This document shows, piece by piece, positions 1-5,253 of a stretch of 6,288 nucleotides of DNA (the first letter of the stretch is position 1; each line of letters begins with the position of its first letter). Source of the stretch: an uncultured Erysipelotrichaceae bacterium (GTDB lineage Bacteria; Bacillota_I; Bacilli_A; RF39; UBA660); contig CADBNE010000056.1 in NCBI GenBank assembly GCA_902795975.1, positions 1 to 6,288 on the forward strand, written 5' to 3'. The translations under genes were made by a program, and so were the position numbers. Under the pieces are notes generated by a model that was not told the origin of the DNA, ran no database searches, and was given only the letters and a program-made list of their open reading frames with translations.

Positions 1-53
1 TTTATTACTTTTTTATATATTTTAATACCTAATAAACATATAATACTAGATAT

Positions 54-80
54 AAAAAAATAGAGAAAACTCTATTTTTT
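54..80 (-). terminator. Intrinsic terminator of the XRE regulator gene
   Basis: Read on the minus strand, a stem formed by AAAAAATAGAG and CTCTATTTTTT (11 bp, 4-nt loop) ends in a U-run. The TAA stop codon of the regulator (79-81) lies on the upstream edge of the stem, so the gene runs straight into its terminator. The lower stem is only A-T pairs; TAGAG/CTCTA forms the stable core. Confidence 0.75.
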
Positions 81-486
81 AATAATTATAATCTTCAACT
101 ATATATGAAATATTACTTTCACTTTTCTTTTGTTCAAATGGTCCTATTTTTTGAGTAAAACATATTATTAATGAAATAAAATCAAGTATTAAAATAGTAA
201 TAAATCCTATTAATAATCCTTTTAATATTTTCTTAATAGATTTTGTTTGTTTTTCTGTAAGTTTTACTTTTGATAATATAACATTTTCTATATCATTATC
301 AATTAAATCATCTACACTAACGTCTAATGTTTTTGACAATAATTTTAATTGTTCTGGATTAGGTGATGTTTCACCTAATTCCCAGTTAGATATTGTTTGT
401 CTTGTTACAGCTATTTTTTCTCCTAATTGTTCTTGTGAAAGACCTTTCTTCTTTCTTAATTCATATATATTTTGACCTAAAGCCAT
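79..486 (-). CDS. XRE-family HTH regulator with C-terminal membrane segment
   Basis: A 135-aa protein with an N-terminal Cro/C1-type helix-turn-helix (about residues 5-60). The recognition region runs from LSQEQLGEKIAVTRQ to TISNWELG (residues 16-38) and is followed by the usual SPNPEQLKLLSKTLDVSVDDL helices. A linker leads to one hydrophobic segment (about 88-110) and a short polar tail, so the DNA-binding head is probably tethered at the inner face of the membrane. I place the start at the ATG at 484-486 because GAAGGG lies six bases upstream; the further upstream ATG codons at 490-492 and 508-510 overlap or precede that site. The gene is single and terminates at its stop codon. Such membrane-anchored XRE proteins are common in Firmicutes, but the target is unknown. 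An imperfect palindrome in its upstream region hints at autoregulation. Confidence 0.88.
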   Translation of the reverse strand: MALGQNIYELRKKKGLSQEQLGEKIAVTRQTISNWELGETSPNPEQLKLLSKTLDVSVDDLIDNDIENVILSKVKLTEKQTKSIKKILKGLLIGFITILILDFISLIICFTQKIGPFEQKKSESNISYIVEDYNY

Positions 487-509
487 AATCATCCCTTCTT
501 TCACTAACA

Positions 510-563
510 ATTATATAAAAATACTAATTTATAATCTACCAAATTATTTTGGAAGTTTGTCAA
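510..563 (-). promoter_or_regulatory. Possible promoter and operator of the XRE regulator
   Basis: The minus strand has a perfect -35 box TTGACA (558-563). The best -10 candidates are TAGATT (533-538, a long 19-bp spacer) or an independent TATAAT (510-515) close to the ribosome binding site. Between them lies an imperfect palindrome, CCAAAATAATTTGG (539-552), placed where a bound repressor would block polymerase. An alternative start of transcription is the extended -10 box at 628-638. I cannot choose between them from sequence alone. Confidence 0.4.
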
Positions 564-627
564 AGAATTTTAACATAATTATTTATATATATTTTTTGTC
601 ATACTTTTATACCAATTATATAAATAT

Positions 628-638
628 ATTATATCATA
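628..638 (-). promoter_or_regulatory. Extended -10 promoter box upstream of the XRE regulator
   Basis: The minus strand reads TATGATATAAT, a TGN extended -10 element directly after the U-run of the preceding terminator. The same 11 bases occur in the same position upstream of the two other complete minus-strand genes. Transcription from here would give the regulator a leader of about 135 nt. Confidence 0.5.
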
Positions 639-663
639 AAAAATAGAACTATTTAGTTCTATT
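638..663 (-). terminator. Intrinsic terminator of the membrane/papain-like gene
   Basis: On the minus strand a 9-bp stem, AATAGAACT paired with AGTTCTATT, with a 4-nt loop, runs into a U-run. It overlaps the TAG stop codon (649-651), so the last codons of the gene form the upstream arm. Confidence 0.75.
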
Positions 664-1974
664 CTTTCTTTTTTTTATGCTTTCACTATTATATATTTTT
701 CTTGAAATAACCATACTATTCTTTTTTCTAAATTCTCTATTTAAATATTCATAGTATGCTCCAGGAGTGATTATACCATACATTTTTAATGCATCTATAC
801 CACTCTTACCAATTATTTCATCAGCAAGTTTTACACAGTTATTACCTGCTACAAAGTATTTCTTATATTTACCTTTAGTAAATTTATACATATCTGCTTG
901 TGTTGCCATATATAAACAACTAGCATAATCATCATAGTCTTTTTTCTTTACTCTTTTACTTTCATCTAATGCTTCTTGATATGGTGATTCCCACTTGACT
1001 AAATCTTTAAATAATAAATCTATTTCTTTTTCTACATTTGCTTTTTGTTTATCAGATAATTTTAATCCAAATGCAAATAAAGTCTTTTTACTATTTTTTA
1101 TACAAAATGGTATATATTTATCTCTATCAGCTACAAATACTACACCATCTGCTATTAAATCATGATGTCTTAATGTCTTTCTATCATAACTTCCATATGA
1201 TATAACTTTATTATTATAAACTATATCACAATGTCCTAATCTATTATATCCTCTATTAGATATATGTACTAATACTTCTATATCTGGTTCTATATCTTCT
1301 TTCTTCTCTTCATATATAAATTCACTATCCATATTATCTTTATCTATTAAATAATTAATTTCATTTAATACTACATAAGGAATAATAGCTTCTACTAATA
1401 CAGGAAGAGATATTCTAGTTCTTCTTTTTATTTTATTTTTTACTTTAAATGGTATTAATTCAGATATAAAATCATATATAAATGTTAAACCTAATAACAA
1501 TAAATAACTACCTATTATAATTAATATACCTTCTAAATATTTAAGTGGAGCAATAATACATAATATACCTACAACTAAATATAAAATTATTAATAATGTT
1601 TCTGATAACTTTCCAGGAGATTTATTCTCTATTAAAATTGCTAAATTAATTATTTTTACACCTGTATTTAGTAATAAATATATACCAAATATTATAGGTA
1701 ATATAGATAATGGTATATTTTTAAATATAGAAAATATTAAACATAATAATAAGTTTACAATACTACGTATAAAGTTAATATTCTTTTTATTCTTATTATT
1801 TCTAAAAAAACTAATTATATCTTTTATAGATAAAAATATTAAAGCAATTAAAAACACATTAACTACGTTAATATATAACCATTTTTTTCCTATTATAAGT
1901 ATTAAAGATAATATAGTTAATCCTATACCTATAATTAAAGAATATGTTGCTTCAAATAGTTTATCAACTTTCAT
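649..1974 (-). CDS. Six-TM HdeD-like membrane protein fused to a putative permuted papain-fold domain
   Basis: A 441-aa protein. Residues 1-170 hold about six hydrophobic helices (near 11-29, 35-56, 70-86, 88-108, 125-143 and 147-168), in the paired arrangement of the HdeD/DUF308 membrane family. A basic linker (KVKNKIKRR) suggests the rest is cytoplasmic. The C-terminal half contains GHCDIVYNNKVISYGSYD with His248 and, much later, FVAGNNCVKLADEI with Cys380 followed by a GIITPGAYYEYL stretch. A His before Cys order with a GHCDIVY-type strand is the layout of circularly permuted NlpC/P60 (YiiX/LRAT-like) thiol enzymes, which cleave amide bonds or transfer acyl groups. This is pattern recognition, not a search result. 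AAGGGG lies five bases before the ATG. The gene is monocistronic, with a terminator at both ends. Substrate and role are unknown. Confidence 0.85.
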   Translation of the reverse strand: MKVDKLFEATYSLIIGIGLTILSLILIIGKKWLYINVVNVFLIALIFLSIKDIISFFRNNKNKKNINFIRSIVNLLLCLIFSIFKNIPLSILPIIFGIYLLLNTGVKIINLAILIENKSPGKLSETLLIILYLVVGILCIIAPLKYLEGILIIIGSYLLLLGLTFIYDFISELIPFKVKNKIKRRTRISLPVLVEAIIPYVVLNEINYLIDKDNMDSEFIYEEKKEDIEPDIEVLVHISNRGYNRLGHCDIVYNNKVISYGSYDRKTLRHHDLIADGVVFVADRDKYIPFCIKNSKKTLFAFGLKLSDKQKANVEKEIDLLFKDLVKWESPYQEALDESKRVKKKDYDDYASCLYMATQADMYKFTKGKYKKYFVAGNNCVKLADEIIGKSGIDALKMYGIITPGAYYEYLNREFRKKNSMVISRKIYNSESIKKRKNRTK

Positions 1975-1998
1975 AAATGCCCCTTCATTTCTGGTTGT

Positions 1999-2009
1999 AT
2001 TATATCATA
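1999..2009 (-). promoter_or_regulatory. Extended -10 promoter of the membrane/papain-like gene
   Basis: The minus strand reads TATGATATAAT, about 25 bases before the start codon. Its -35 position falls in the T-rich tail of the TtcA-gene terminator, so recognition probably depends on the TG extension. The same 11-mer is found at 628-638 and 2926-2936. Confidence 0.65.
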
Positions 2010-2013
2010 ATTT

Positions 2014-2046
2014 AAAAAAATAAAAAAACTAACTATTATAGTTAGT
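2014..2046 (-). terminator. Intrinsic terminator of the ttcA-like gene
   Basis: On the minus strand the 7-bp stem ACTAACT/AGTTAGT with a 5-nt loop is followed by two runs of seven Ts. The TAA stop codon (2042-2044) is inside the upstream arm. Confidence 0.8.
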
Positions 2047-2875
2047 CATATTTATCATATTCATCTAAAAATGAATAATCTTTACCATCTTTATGCCATC
2101 CTAATATACAATTCATATTAACATTTTCTAAAGATTTAAATATATTATGGTCTATATCTTTATTAATCTTCTTTAAGCTTTTAATTAATTCTTTCATTTC
2201 TTTTCTCTTACTTGTTCCATCATTATTAATATTATTTCTTTCAGTAAACTTACAAGCACAATTTATAAAAGTTAATTCATTATAATTTTTCCAAGATATA
2301 ATATCTTGTTCTTTAATAAGTAATAATGGTCTAATTAATTCTATACCTTCAAAATTATCACTATGTAATTTAGGCATCATAGTTTTTAATTCAGCACCAT
2401 AAAACATAGATAATAATGTTGTTTCAATAAAATCATCAAAATGATGTCCTAAAGCTATTTTATTACATCCTAATTCTTGTGCTTTACTATATAAATATCC
2501 TCTTCTCATTCTTGCACATAAATAACATGGACTTTCACTAGCTACACCATTTACTACATTAAATATATCTGATTCAAATATTTCTACAGGTATATCTAAT
2601 AATTTAGCATTTTCTTCTATCATACGTCTATTTATATCATTATATCCTGGATCCATTACTACAAAGTGTGCTTCAAATTTAAACTTACCATGTCTTTGTA
2701 ATTCTTGTATACATTTAGCAAGTAAAAATGAATCTTTACCACCACTAATACATACCATTACTTTATCATTTTCATGTATTAATTCATAATCACTTACACC
2801 CTTAACAAACTTACTCCATATATCTTTTCTAAACTTAGTAATTATACTTCTTTCAATCTCTTTATATTTTTCCAT
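2042..2875 (-). CDS. ttcA: TtcA-family tRNA 2-thiocytidine synthetase-like ATP-binding protein
   Basis: A 277-aa PP-loop ATPase of the TtcA family. TtcA enzymes adenylate C32 of certain tRNAs and replace its oxygen with sulfur, using a 4Fe-4S cluster. The PP-loop SGGKDS is at residues 44-49; the cluster-type CYLC is at 117-120 with the basic RMRRG after it; LGHHFDD (142-148) is the conserved second motif; and Cys206/Cys208 near the C-terminus can supply the third cluster ligand. Length fits the family. I start at the ATG at 2873-2875 because AAAGGA sits eight bases upstream; an in-frame TTG at 2882-2884 lies almost on top of that site. The gene is single, with its own extended -10 box and terminator. 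Its promoter lies just beyond the left flanking repeat of the insert, so insertion did not break it. The exact tRNA substrate is inferred from the family. Confidence 0.88.
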   Translation of the reverse strand: MEKYKEIERSIITKFRKDIWSKFVKGVSDYELIHENDKVMVCISGGKDSFLLAKCIQELQRHGKFKFEAHFVVMDPGYNDINRRMIEENAKLLDIPVEIFESDIFNVVNGVASESPCYLCARMRRGYLYSKAQELGCNKIALGHHFDDFIETTLLSMFYGAELKTMMPKLHSDNFEGIELIRPLLLIKEQDIISWKNYNELTFINCACKFTERNNINNDGTSKRKEMKELIKSLKKINKDIDHNIFKSLENVNMNCILGWHKDGKDYSFLDEYDKYD

Positions 2876-2925
2876 ATATATCAATTCCTTTAATACTTAT
2901 TAAATATTTAAAATATCTGTGATTA

Positions 2926-2936
2926 ATTATATCATA
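2926..2936 (-). promoter_or_regulatory. Extended -10 promoter of the ttcA-like gene
   Basis: The minus strand reads TATGATATAAT. It sits a few bases beyond the left 50-bp repeat; its -35 position falls in the repeat's T-run. About 50 bases separate it from the start codon. Confidence 0.6.
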
Positions 2937-2941
2937 TTTTT

Positions 2942-2991
2942 TTATACAAAAAAATAGAGCTAACTTTAAATCGTTAGCTCATTCAGGGGGT
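2942..2991. repeat. Left copy of a 50-bp direct repeat (attachment-site-like)
   Basis: Fifty bases identical to 5264-5313. On the minus strand it reads CCCCCTGAAT, then a perfect 8-bp stem GAGCTAAC/GTTAGCTC (2957-2964 with 2973-2980), then TA and a run of seven Ts: a complete intrinsic terminator. Unlike the right copy, it has no RNA gene in front of it, only insert DNA. I read it as the original 3' end of the small RNA gene, displaced by the insert. Confidence 0.9.
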
Positions 2992-3149
2992 GATATTTTC
3001 TCATCTTTATCTATCATTACATATACGTATATGTCTTTATTTATAAGCTTTTATCTATATTACTCATTATATGTAATCTACCCTTTATTTTATATTTGCC
3101 ACCTAAATGCCACCTAGAATTTTAAACTTTAATTTAACGTCCAAAACGC
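2992..3149. other. Non-coding left end of the insert
   Basis: No credible gene on either strand. It contains a perfect 16-bp palindrome, ACATATACGTATATGT (3019-3034); a 10-bp inverted repeat, ATTACATATA/TATATGTAAT (3016-3025 with 3068-3077); and two TGCCACCTA repeats with 11-bp spacing. The combination next to a flanking repeat suggests recombination or operator sites rather than a degraded gene. Confidence 0.45.
3097..3116. repeat. Paired TGCCACCTA repeats (possible integrase arm-type sites)
   Basis: TGCCACCTA occurs at 3097-3105 and 3108-3116, one DNA turn apart (11 bp). GC-rich tandem sites stand out in this AT-rich sequence. Short direct repeats of this kind near an attachment site commonly bind the N-terminal domain of tyrosine integrases. 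That role is inferred. Confidence 0.4.
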
Positions 3150-3179
3150 TTTACATACATTTGTTTTATGTGCTATAAT
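3150..3179 (+). promoter_or_regulatory. Strong promoter of the insert operon
   Basis: TTTACA (3150-3155), an 18-bp spacer, and TATAAT (3174-3179) preceded by TGC give a near-consensus sigma-A promoter with an extended -10. Transcription should begin near 3185-3187. An inverted repeat TGTGCT/AGCACA (3169-3174 with 3200-3205) brackets the -10 box and start site and could be an operator. Confidence 0.8.
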
Positions 3180-3396
3180 TTCAGTGAGATTAATTATTGA
3201 GCACAAAAAAACCATGTGTTCACATGATTTTCTCACTAGGCAGCTACCAACTGCACAAAGCAATACAATTTAGAATAAAATTTTATGACAACAACGTGTG
3301 CAAATGATTCTACCAAAATCAAATGCCTATCTTATTCTATAACAACATGATACAGCAAATTTCTTTCTGTGTCAATGTCTAATATGATAACATAGT

Positions 3397-3456
3397 AAAA
3401 CACGTTCGTCAAGATATATGAGAGGAGGTAACGTGTTTTTTATTTTAAATTTTTTT
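3397..3456 (+). terminator. Terminator-like hairpin inside the leader RNA
   Basis: A perfect 10-bp inverted repeat, AAAACACGTT (3397-3406) and AACGTGTTTT (3430-3439), is followed by long T-runs. The 23-nt loop holds the sequence GAGAGGAGG, an apparent ribosome binding site. An upstream AACGTGT (3293-3299) can pair with the same ACACGTT arm and would disrupt the hairpin. Confidence 0.6.
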
Positions 3457-3474
3457 TGCAGTTGGTACTCCTAA
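3433..3474 (+). CDS. Possible 13-codon leader peptide
   Basis: AGGAGG (3423-3428) precedes a GTG at 3433 by four bases. The frame encodes a GTG-initiated, Phe-rich peptide of 13 residues ending CSWYS, with TAA at 3472-3474. It ends just before the ribosome binding site of the next gene and crosses both the U-run and the anti-Shine-Dalgarno strand, so translating ribosomes would affect both. The short spacing and tiny size make this doubtful. Confidence 0.2.
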   Translation: MFFILNFFCSWYS

Positions 3475-3493
3475 ATTTGAAAGGAGGAATTAA

Positions 3494-4156
3494 ATGCATA
3501 GTTTATTAGATCTAATAAAAATGTCTGATAAATATATATCTTATTTAAAAGATAATAATTTTTAATTCGATAAAAATGGATTTCCAATATTTACTGAAGA
3601 TATGTTTTTAAAAGAATTACCAGATCAAATTGTTCCCTACTCTAACAGGAACAATAAATTAGTCAAAAACAAAAAGAAAACCTTATTATGTTCTTTTACT
3701 TCAGATGTAAGAATATATCCAAGATTTAAAAATATTTTTAATGAGATAGATATATATAAACAATATCTTGGTGTAGCAACTCCTGATATAACTGTTACAG
3801 AAGATATGGATATTGAATGGCAACAATCCATAATACTATTAAACCAATTATTTGCTGCAGTTCTTGCTGTAAATGGAATTAAAATAGTACTTAATACTAG
3901 AATTGGAAGTATTCAAAATATAAGATTGTTCAAACATTATCCTAAAAATGTAATTTGTATTTCAGGATTTTTAGGATGTGCAAAGGATGAAAAATATAGT
4001 TTTAACTACTTAAGTAAAATATTATATTTATTACCTTCAACACTACTAATATATGGAAAAATAGACAAAAATACTAATATAAAATTAGATACTATGGGAA
4101 TCAACTACAAATATTATATTGACTTTCATAGTATTTGTAAGAAAGGAGTGATATAA
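3494..4156 (+). pseudogene. Full-length DUF4417 frame interrupted by an in-frame TAA
   Basis: A strong ribosome binding site, AAAGGAGG (3480-3487), lies six bases before the ATG at 3494. The frame runs for 23 codons (MHSLLDLIKMSDKYISYLKD and NNF), meets TAA at 3563-3565, and continues in the same frame as FDKNGFPIFTEDMFLKELPDQ into the DUF4417 body, ending at 4156. There is no frame change, so one base substitution explains it. Intact, the protein would be 220 aa. The start at 3602 has no convincing ribosome binding site. A sequencing error or a recent nonsense mutation are the two simple explanations. Confidence 0.7.
3602..4156 (+). CDS. DUF4417 domain protein, open part downstream of the premature stop
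   Basis: A 184-aa open stretch resembling the DUF4417 family, found in Firmicutes phages, plasmids and islands and of unknown biochemistry. Recognisable family features are the N-terminal FLKELPDQIVPYSNRNN, then YLGVATPDITVTEDM (residues 55-69), a following Trp73, GIKIVLNTRIGS (92-103) and ICISGFLGCAKD (118-129). The C-terminus looks complete and ends two bases before the next ATG, placing it first in a four-gene operon. Translation from 3602 would need weak initiation or reinitiation, because the best ribosome binding site is at 3480-3487 before the interrupted frame. No signal peptide or membrane segment is evident. The domain call comes from memory of the family pattern and is moderately sure; activity of the product is doubtful. 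Confidence 0.65.
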   Translation: MFLKELPDQIVPYSNRNNKLVKNKKKTLLCSFTSDVRIYPRFKNIFNEIDIYKQYLGVATPDITVTEDMDIEWQQSIILLNQLFAAVLAVNGIKIVLNTRIGSIQNIRLFKHYPKNVICISGFLGCAKDEKYSFNYLSKILYLLPSTLLIYGKIDKNTNIKLDTMGINYKYYIDFHSICKKGVI

Positions 4157-4158
4157 TA

Positions 4159-4527
4159 ATGTCAGACAATAAAAGTCATTATTCAAGTAATTCAAAAAAC
4201 TATGTTAATAATGTGGTACCTAAATCAGAAATAGATTTAAAACATTATAATGATAGTAAAAAGAAAGAAATAATACATAACGAAAGTTGGAGTAAGCAAA
4301 AAGTTAATATAAATGAAGTTGTAGATAAATTTGCACCCAATTCTATTGGGTATGTAAATGGCTACAAATTTATTTATGAAGGAGATAAATATCAAGTTGT
4401 TACTGATATGGTTGCAGGTTATTTAAGAATTAAAAACAAAAAAACTAATCAATATGTAAAACTTGATGGAAAACCTGGTAGTCGTGAAGAAACTCATTTT
4501 AAAATTAAAAAGAAAGAAGAGATGTGA
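4159..4527 (+). CDS. Small protein with polymorphic-toxin-like C-terminal domain
   Basis: A 122-aa protein. Residues 1-55 are polar and lysine/asparagine-rich, probably flexible. Residues 60-122 form a compact predicted beta-rich domain: NGYKFIYEGDKYQVVTDM, then AGYLRIKNKKTNQYVKLDG and PGSREETHFKIKKKEEM. This layout resembles the small C-terminal toxin domains of polymorphic toxins, where a terminal T-H-F-K-I type strand often carries catalytic residues; candidates here are Arg90, Glu110/Glu111, His113 and Lys115. There is no N-terminal delivery module, signal peptide or pretoxin domain, so it would be an orphan toxin domain or a phage-type accessory protein. AAAGGAG lies ten bases upstream, two bases separate it from the DUF4417 stop, and the next gene starts one base after its TGA. 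The toxin reading rests on similarity by eye plus gene order. Confidence 0.6.
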   Translation: MSDNKSHYSSNSKNYVNNVVPKSEIDLKHYNDSKKKEIIHNESWSKQKVNINEVVDKFAPNSIGYVNGYKFIYEGDKYQVVTDMVAGYLRIKNKKTNQYVKLDGKPGSREETHFKIKKKEEM

Positions 4528-4528
4528 A

Positions 4529-4867
4529 ATGTACATAGGATTATTTAAAGTAAAACCAATTATTAAACCTGGATATTATCCACAAATTGATGAAAATGAT
4601 GTTATTAAATATCAAATTAATGATTCGAGTATACCTTCAAAATTAGGACAATTCTTTTTTGATTATATAAACGAAGAATGTGGTACTTTAGTAGCTCAAT
4701 ATGAATATGATTATATCAATCCACAACAATGTAGAAAGTTAAAAGAATGGATTATGAATCATAATAAATTAATTGAAGATAATGGTTTAAATGAATTATT
4801 CACAGTAATTAATAGTTATTGTGAGAAAGCTATTGAACTAGATACAGGTATAGAAATAGATTTATAA
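4529..4867 (+). CDS. Acidic 112-aa protein, candidate immunity protein
   Basis: A soluble 112-aa protein with no signal peptide or membrane segment, acidic towards its C-terminus (ELDTGIEIDL). It begins MYIGLFKVKPIIKPGYYPQI and has a central SKLGQFFFDYINEECGTLVAQYEYDYI, then a helical QQCRKLKEWIMNHNKLIE. I chose the ATG at 4529 because the upstream gene ends at 4527 and AGAAGAGATGTGA precedes it; the longer frame from 4463 would overlap that gene by 65 bases with a Lys/Arg-rich, unlikely N-terminus. Size, acidity and position straight after the toxin-like gene are typical of immunity proteins, but I do not recognise a named family. The function is inferred from context. Confidence 0.75.
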   Translation: MYIGLFKVKPIIKPGYYPQIDENDVIKYQINDSSIPSKLGQFFFDYINEECGTLVAQYEYDYINPQQCRKLKEWIMNHNKLIEDNGLNELFTVINSYCEKAIELDTGIEIDL

Positions 4868-5253
4868 TGAAAAAAAGTTATAAATTACTTGGTTCATTTT
4901 GGGATAGATTAGAAATACCTAAAGATATATCATTTATAAAAGACAATTCATTTATAAACAATATCGATGATGAATATAATATATTTGATATTTATAACAT
5001 CAAAAAAGTAAACATATCATATATTCTTAAAATAGAGAAAGTTAATGATTTGAATACACTTATTGATAAAATGAAAAAATATGACTCACTCTTAATTAAT
5101 ATTGATTATATTCCTTCAAATGATAATCCAATATTAACAAGTTTATTCATCAAGAGAATTAAACAAATATATTGTTATTTCTCTAATCAACTTATAAACA
5201 ACACTGTATATTTATCAGAAAACATAAAAGAAGCAATTCAAAAATCATATTGA
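4867..5253 (+). CDS. Uncharacterised 128-aa protein, last gene of the insert operon
   Basis: A 128-aa soluble protein that I do not recognise. Its ATG shares one base with the preceding stop (TAATG), which indicates translational coupling; no separate strong ribosome binding site is seen. The N-terminal 45 residues are Asp/Asn/Ile-rich. The C-terminal part has an apparent beta-alpha-beta-alpha-beta-beta order: ISYILKIEKV, NDLNTLIDKMKKYDS, LLINIDYI, NPILTSLFIKRIKQI, YCYFSNQL, NTVYLSE. That order resembles the SepF/DUF552 fold, but the similarity is weak and sequence identity is not obvious. Its last codons form the upstream arm of the operon terminator. It might be a second immunity-type protein or an unrelated accessory protein. 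Confidence 0.7.
   Translation: MKKSYKLLGSFWDRLEIPKDISFIKDNSFINNIDDEYNIFDIYNIKKVNISYILKIEKVNDLNTLIDKMKKYDSLLINIDYIPSNDNPILTSLFIKRIKQIYCYFSNQLINNTVYLSENIKEAIQKSY

Larger units (their letters stand above)
3185..3490 (+). ncRNA. Candidate structured leader RNA / attenuator upstream of the DUF4417 gene
   Basis: About 300 non-coding nt between the promoter and the first gene carry many perfect pairings. Seen directly: AGTGAGA/TCTCACT (3183-3189 with 3231-3237) around a CATGTG/CACATG hairpin; a GCAG/CTGC hairpin (3240-3254) and a GCA-AA-TGATT hairpin (3300-3326), both presenting the loop CTACCAA; TAGAATAA/TTATTCTA (3271-3278 with 3332-3339) enclosing the second of these; TGATACAG/CTGTGTCA (3348-3355 with 3367-3374); a 10-bp terminator-like hairpin (3397-3439); an 11-bp long-range pair TACCAACTGCA/TGCAGTTGGTA (3245-3255 with 3457-3467); and CTCCT/AGGAG (3468-3472 with 3482-3486), masking the ribosome binding site. 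Some pairings exclude each other, as in a switch. I do not recognise a known riboswitch or RNA family. It could act as a cis-regulator or as a free RNA ending near 3450. Confidence 0.55.

Noticed and set aside
1..53. Possible promoter or gene edge at the left end of the window
   Set aside because: It is very AT-rich with several TATAAT-like strings on both strands and no flanking gene in view, so nothing specific can be supported.
487..510. Upstream ATG starts for the XRE regulator
   Set aside because: The ATG at 490-492 overlaps the AAGGG ribosome binding site and the one at 508-510 lies before it; the protein family normally starts close to the helix-turn-helix.
2876..2884. TTG start for the ttcA-like gene
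   Set aside because: The TTG is one base from AAAGGA, too close for initiation; the ATG at 2873-2875 has good spacing.
3185..3490. Retron msr/msd RNA, because of the long-range inverted repeat
   Set aside because: No reverse transcriptase is encoded nearby, and the region ends in an attenuator-like terminator and ribosome binding site instead.
3637..3831. Minus-strand reading frame of 64 codons
   Set aside because: It lies wholly antisense inside the DUF4417 gene, has no ribosome binding site and shows no domain; it is a shadow frame.
3185..4156. Type III toxin-antitoxin locus (repeat RNA plus toxin)
   Set aside because: The leader has no tandem repeats of the antitoxin type, and the first gene resembles DUF4417, not a ToxN-like RNase.
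4463..4528. Longer start for the candidate immunity protein
   Set aside because: It would overlap the preceding gene by 65 bases and add a Lys-rich stretch; the ATG at 4529 follows the upstream stop by one base and has a plausible ribosome binding site.
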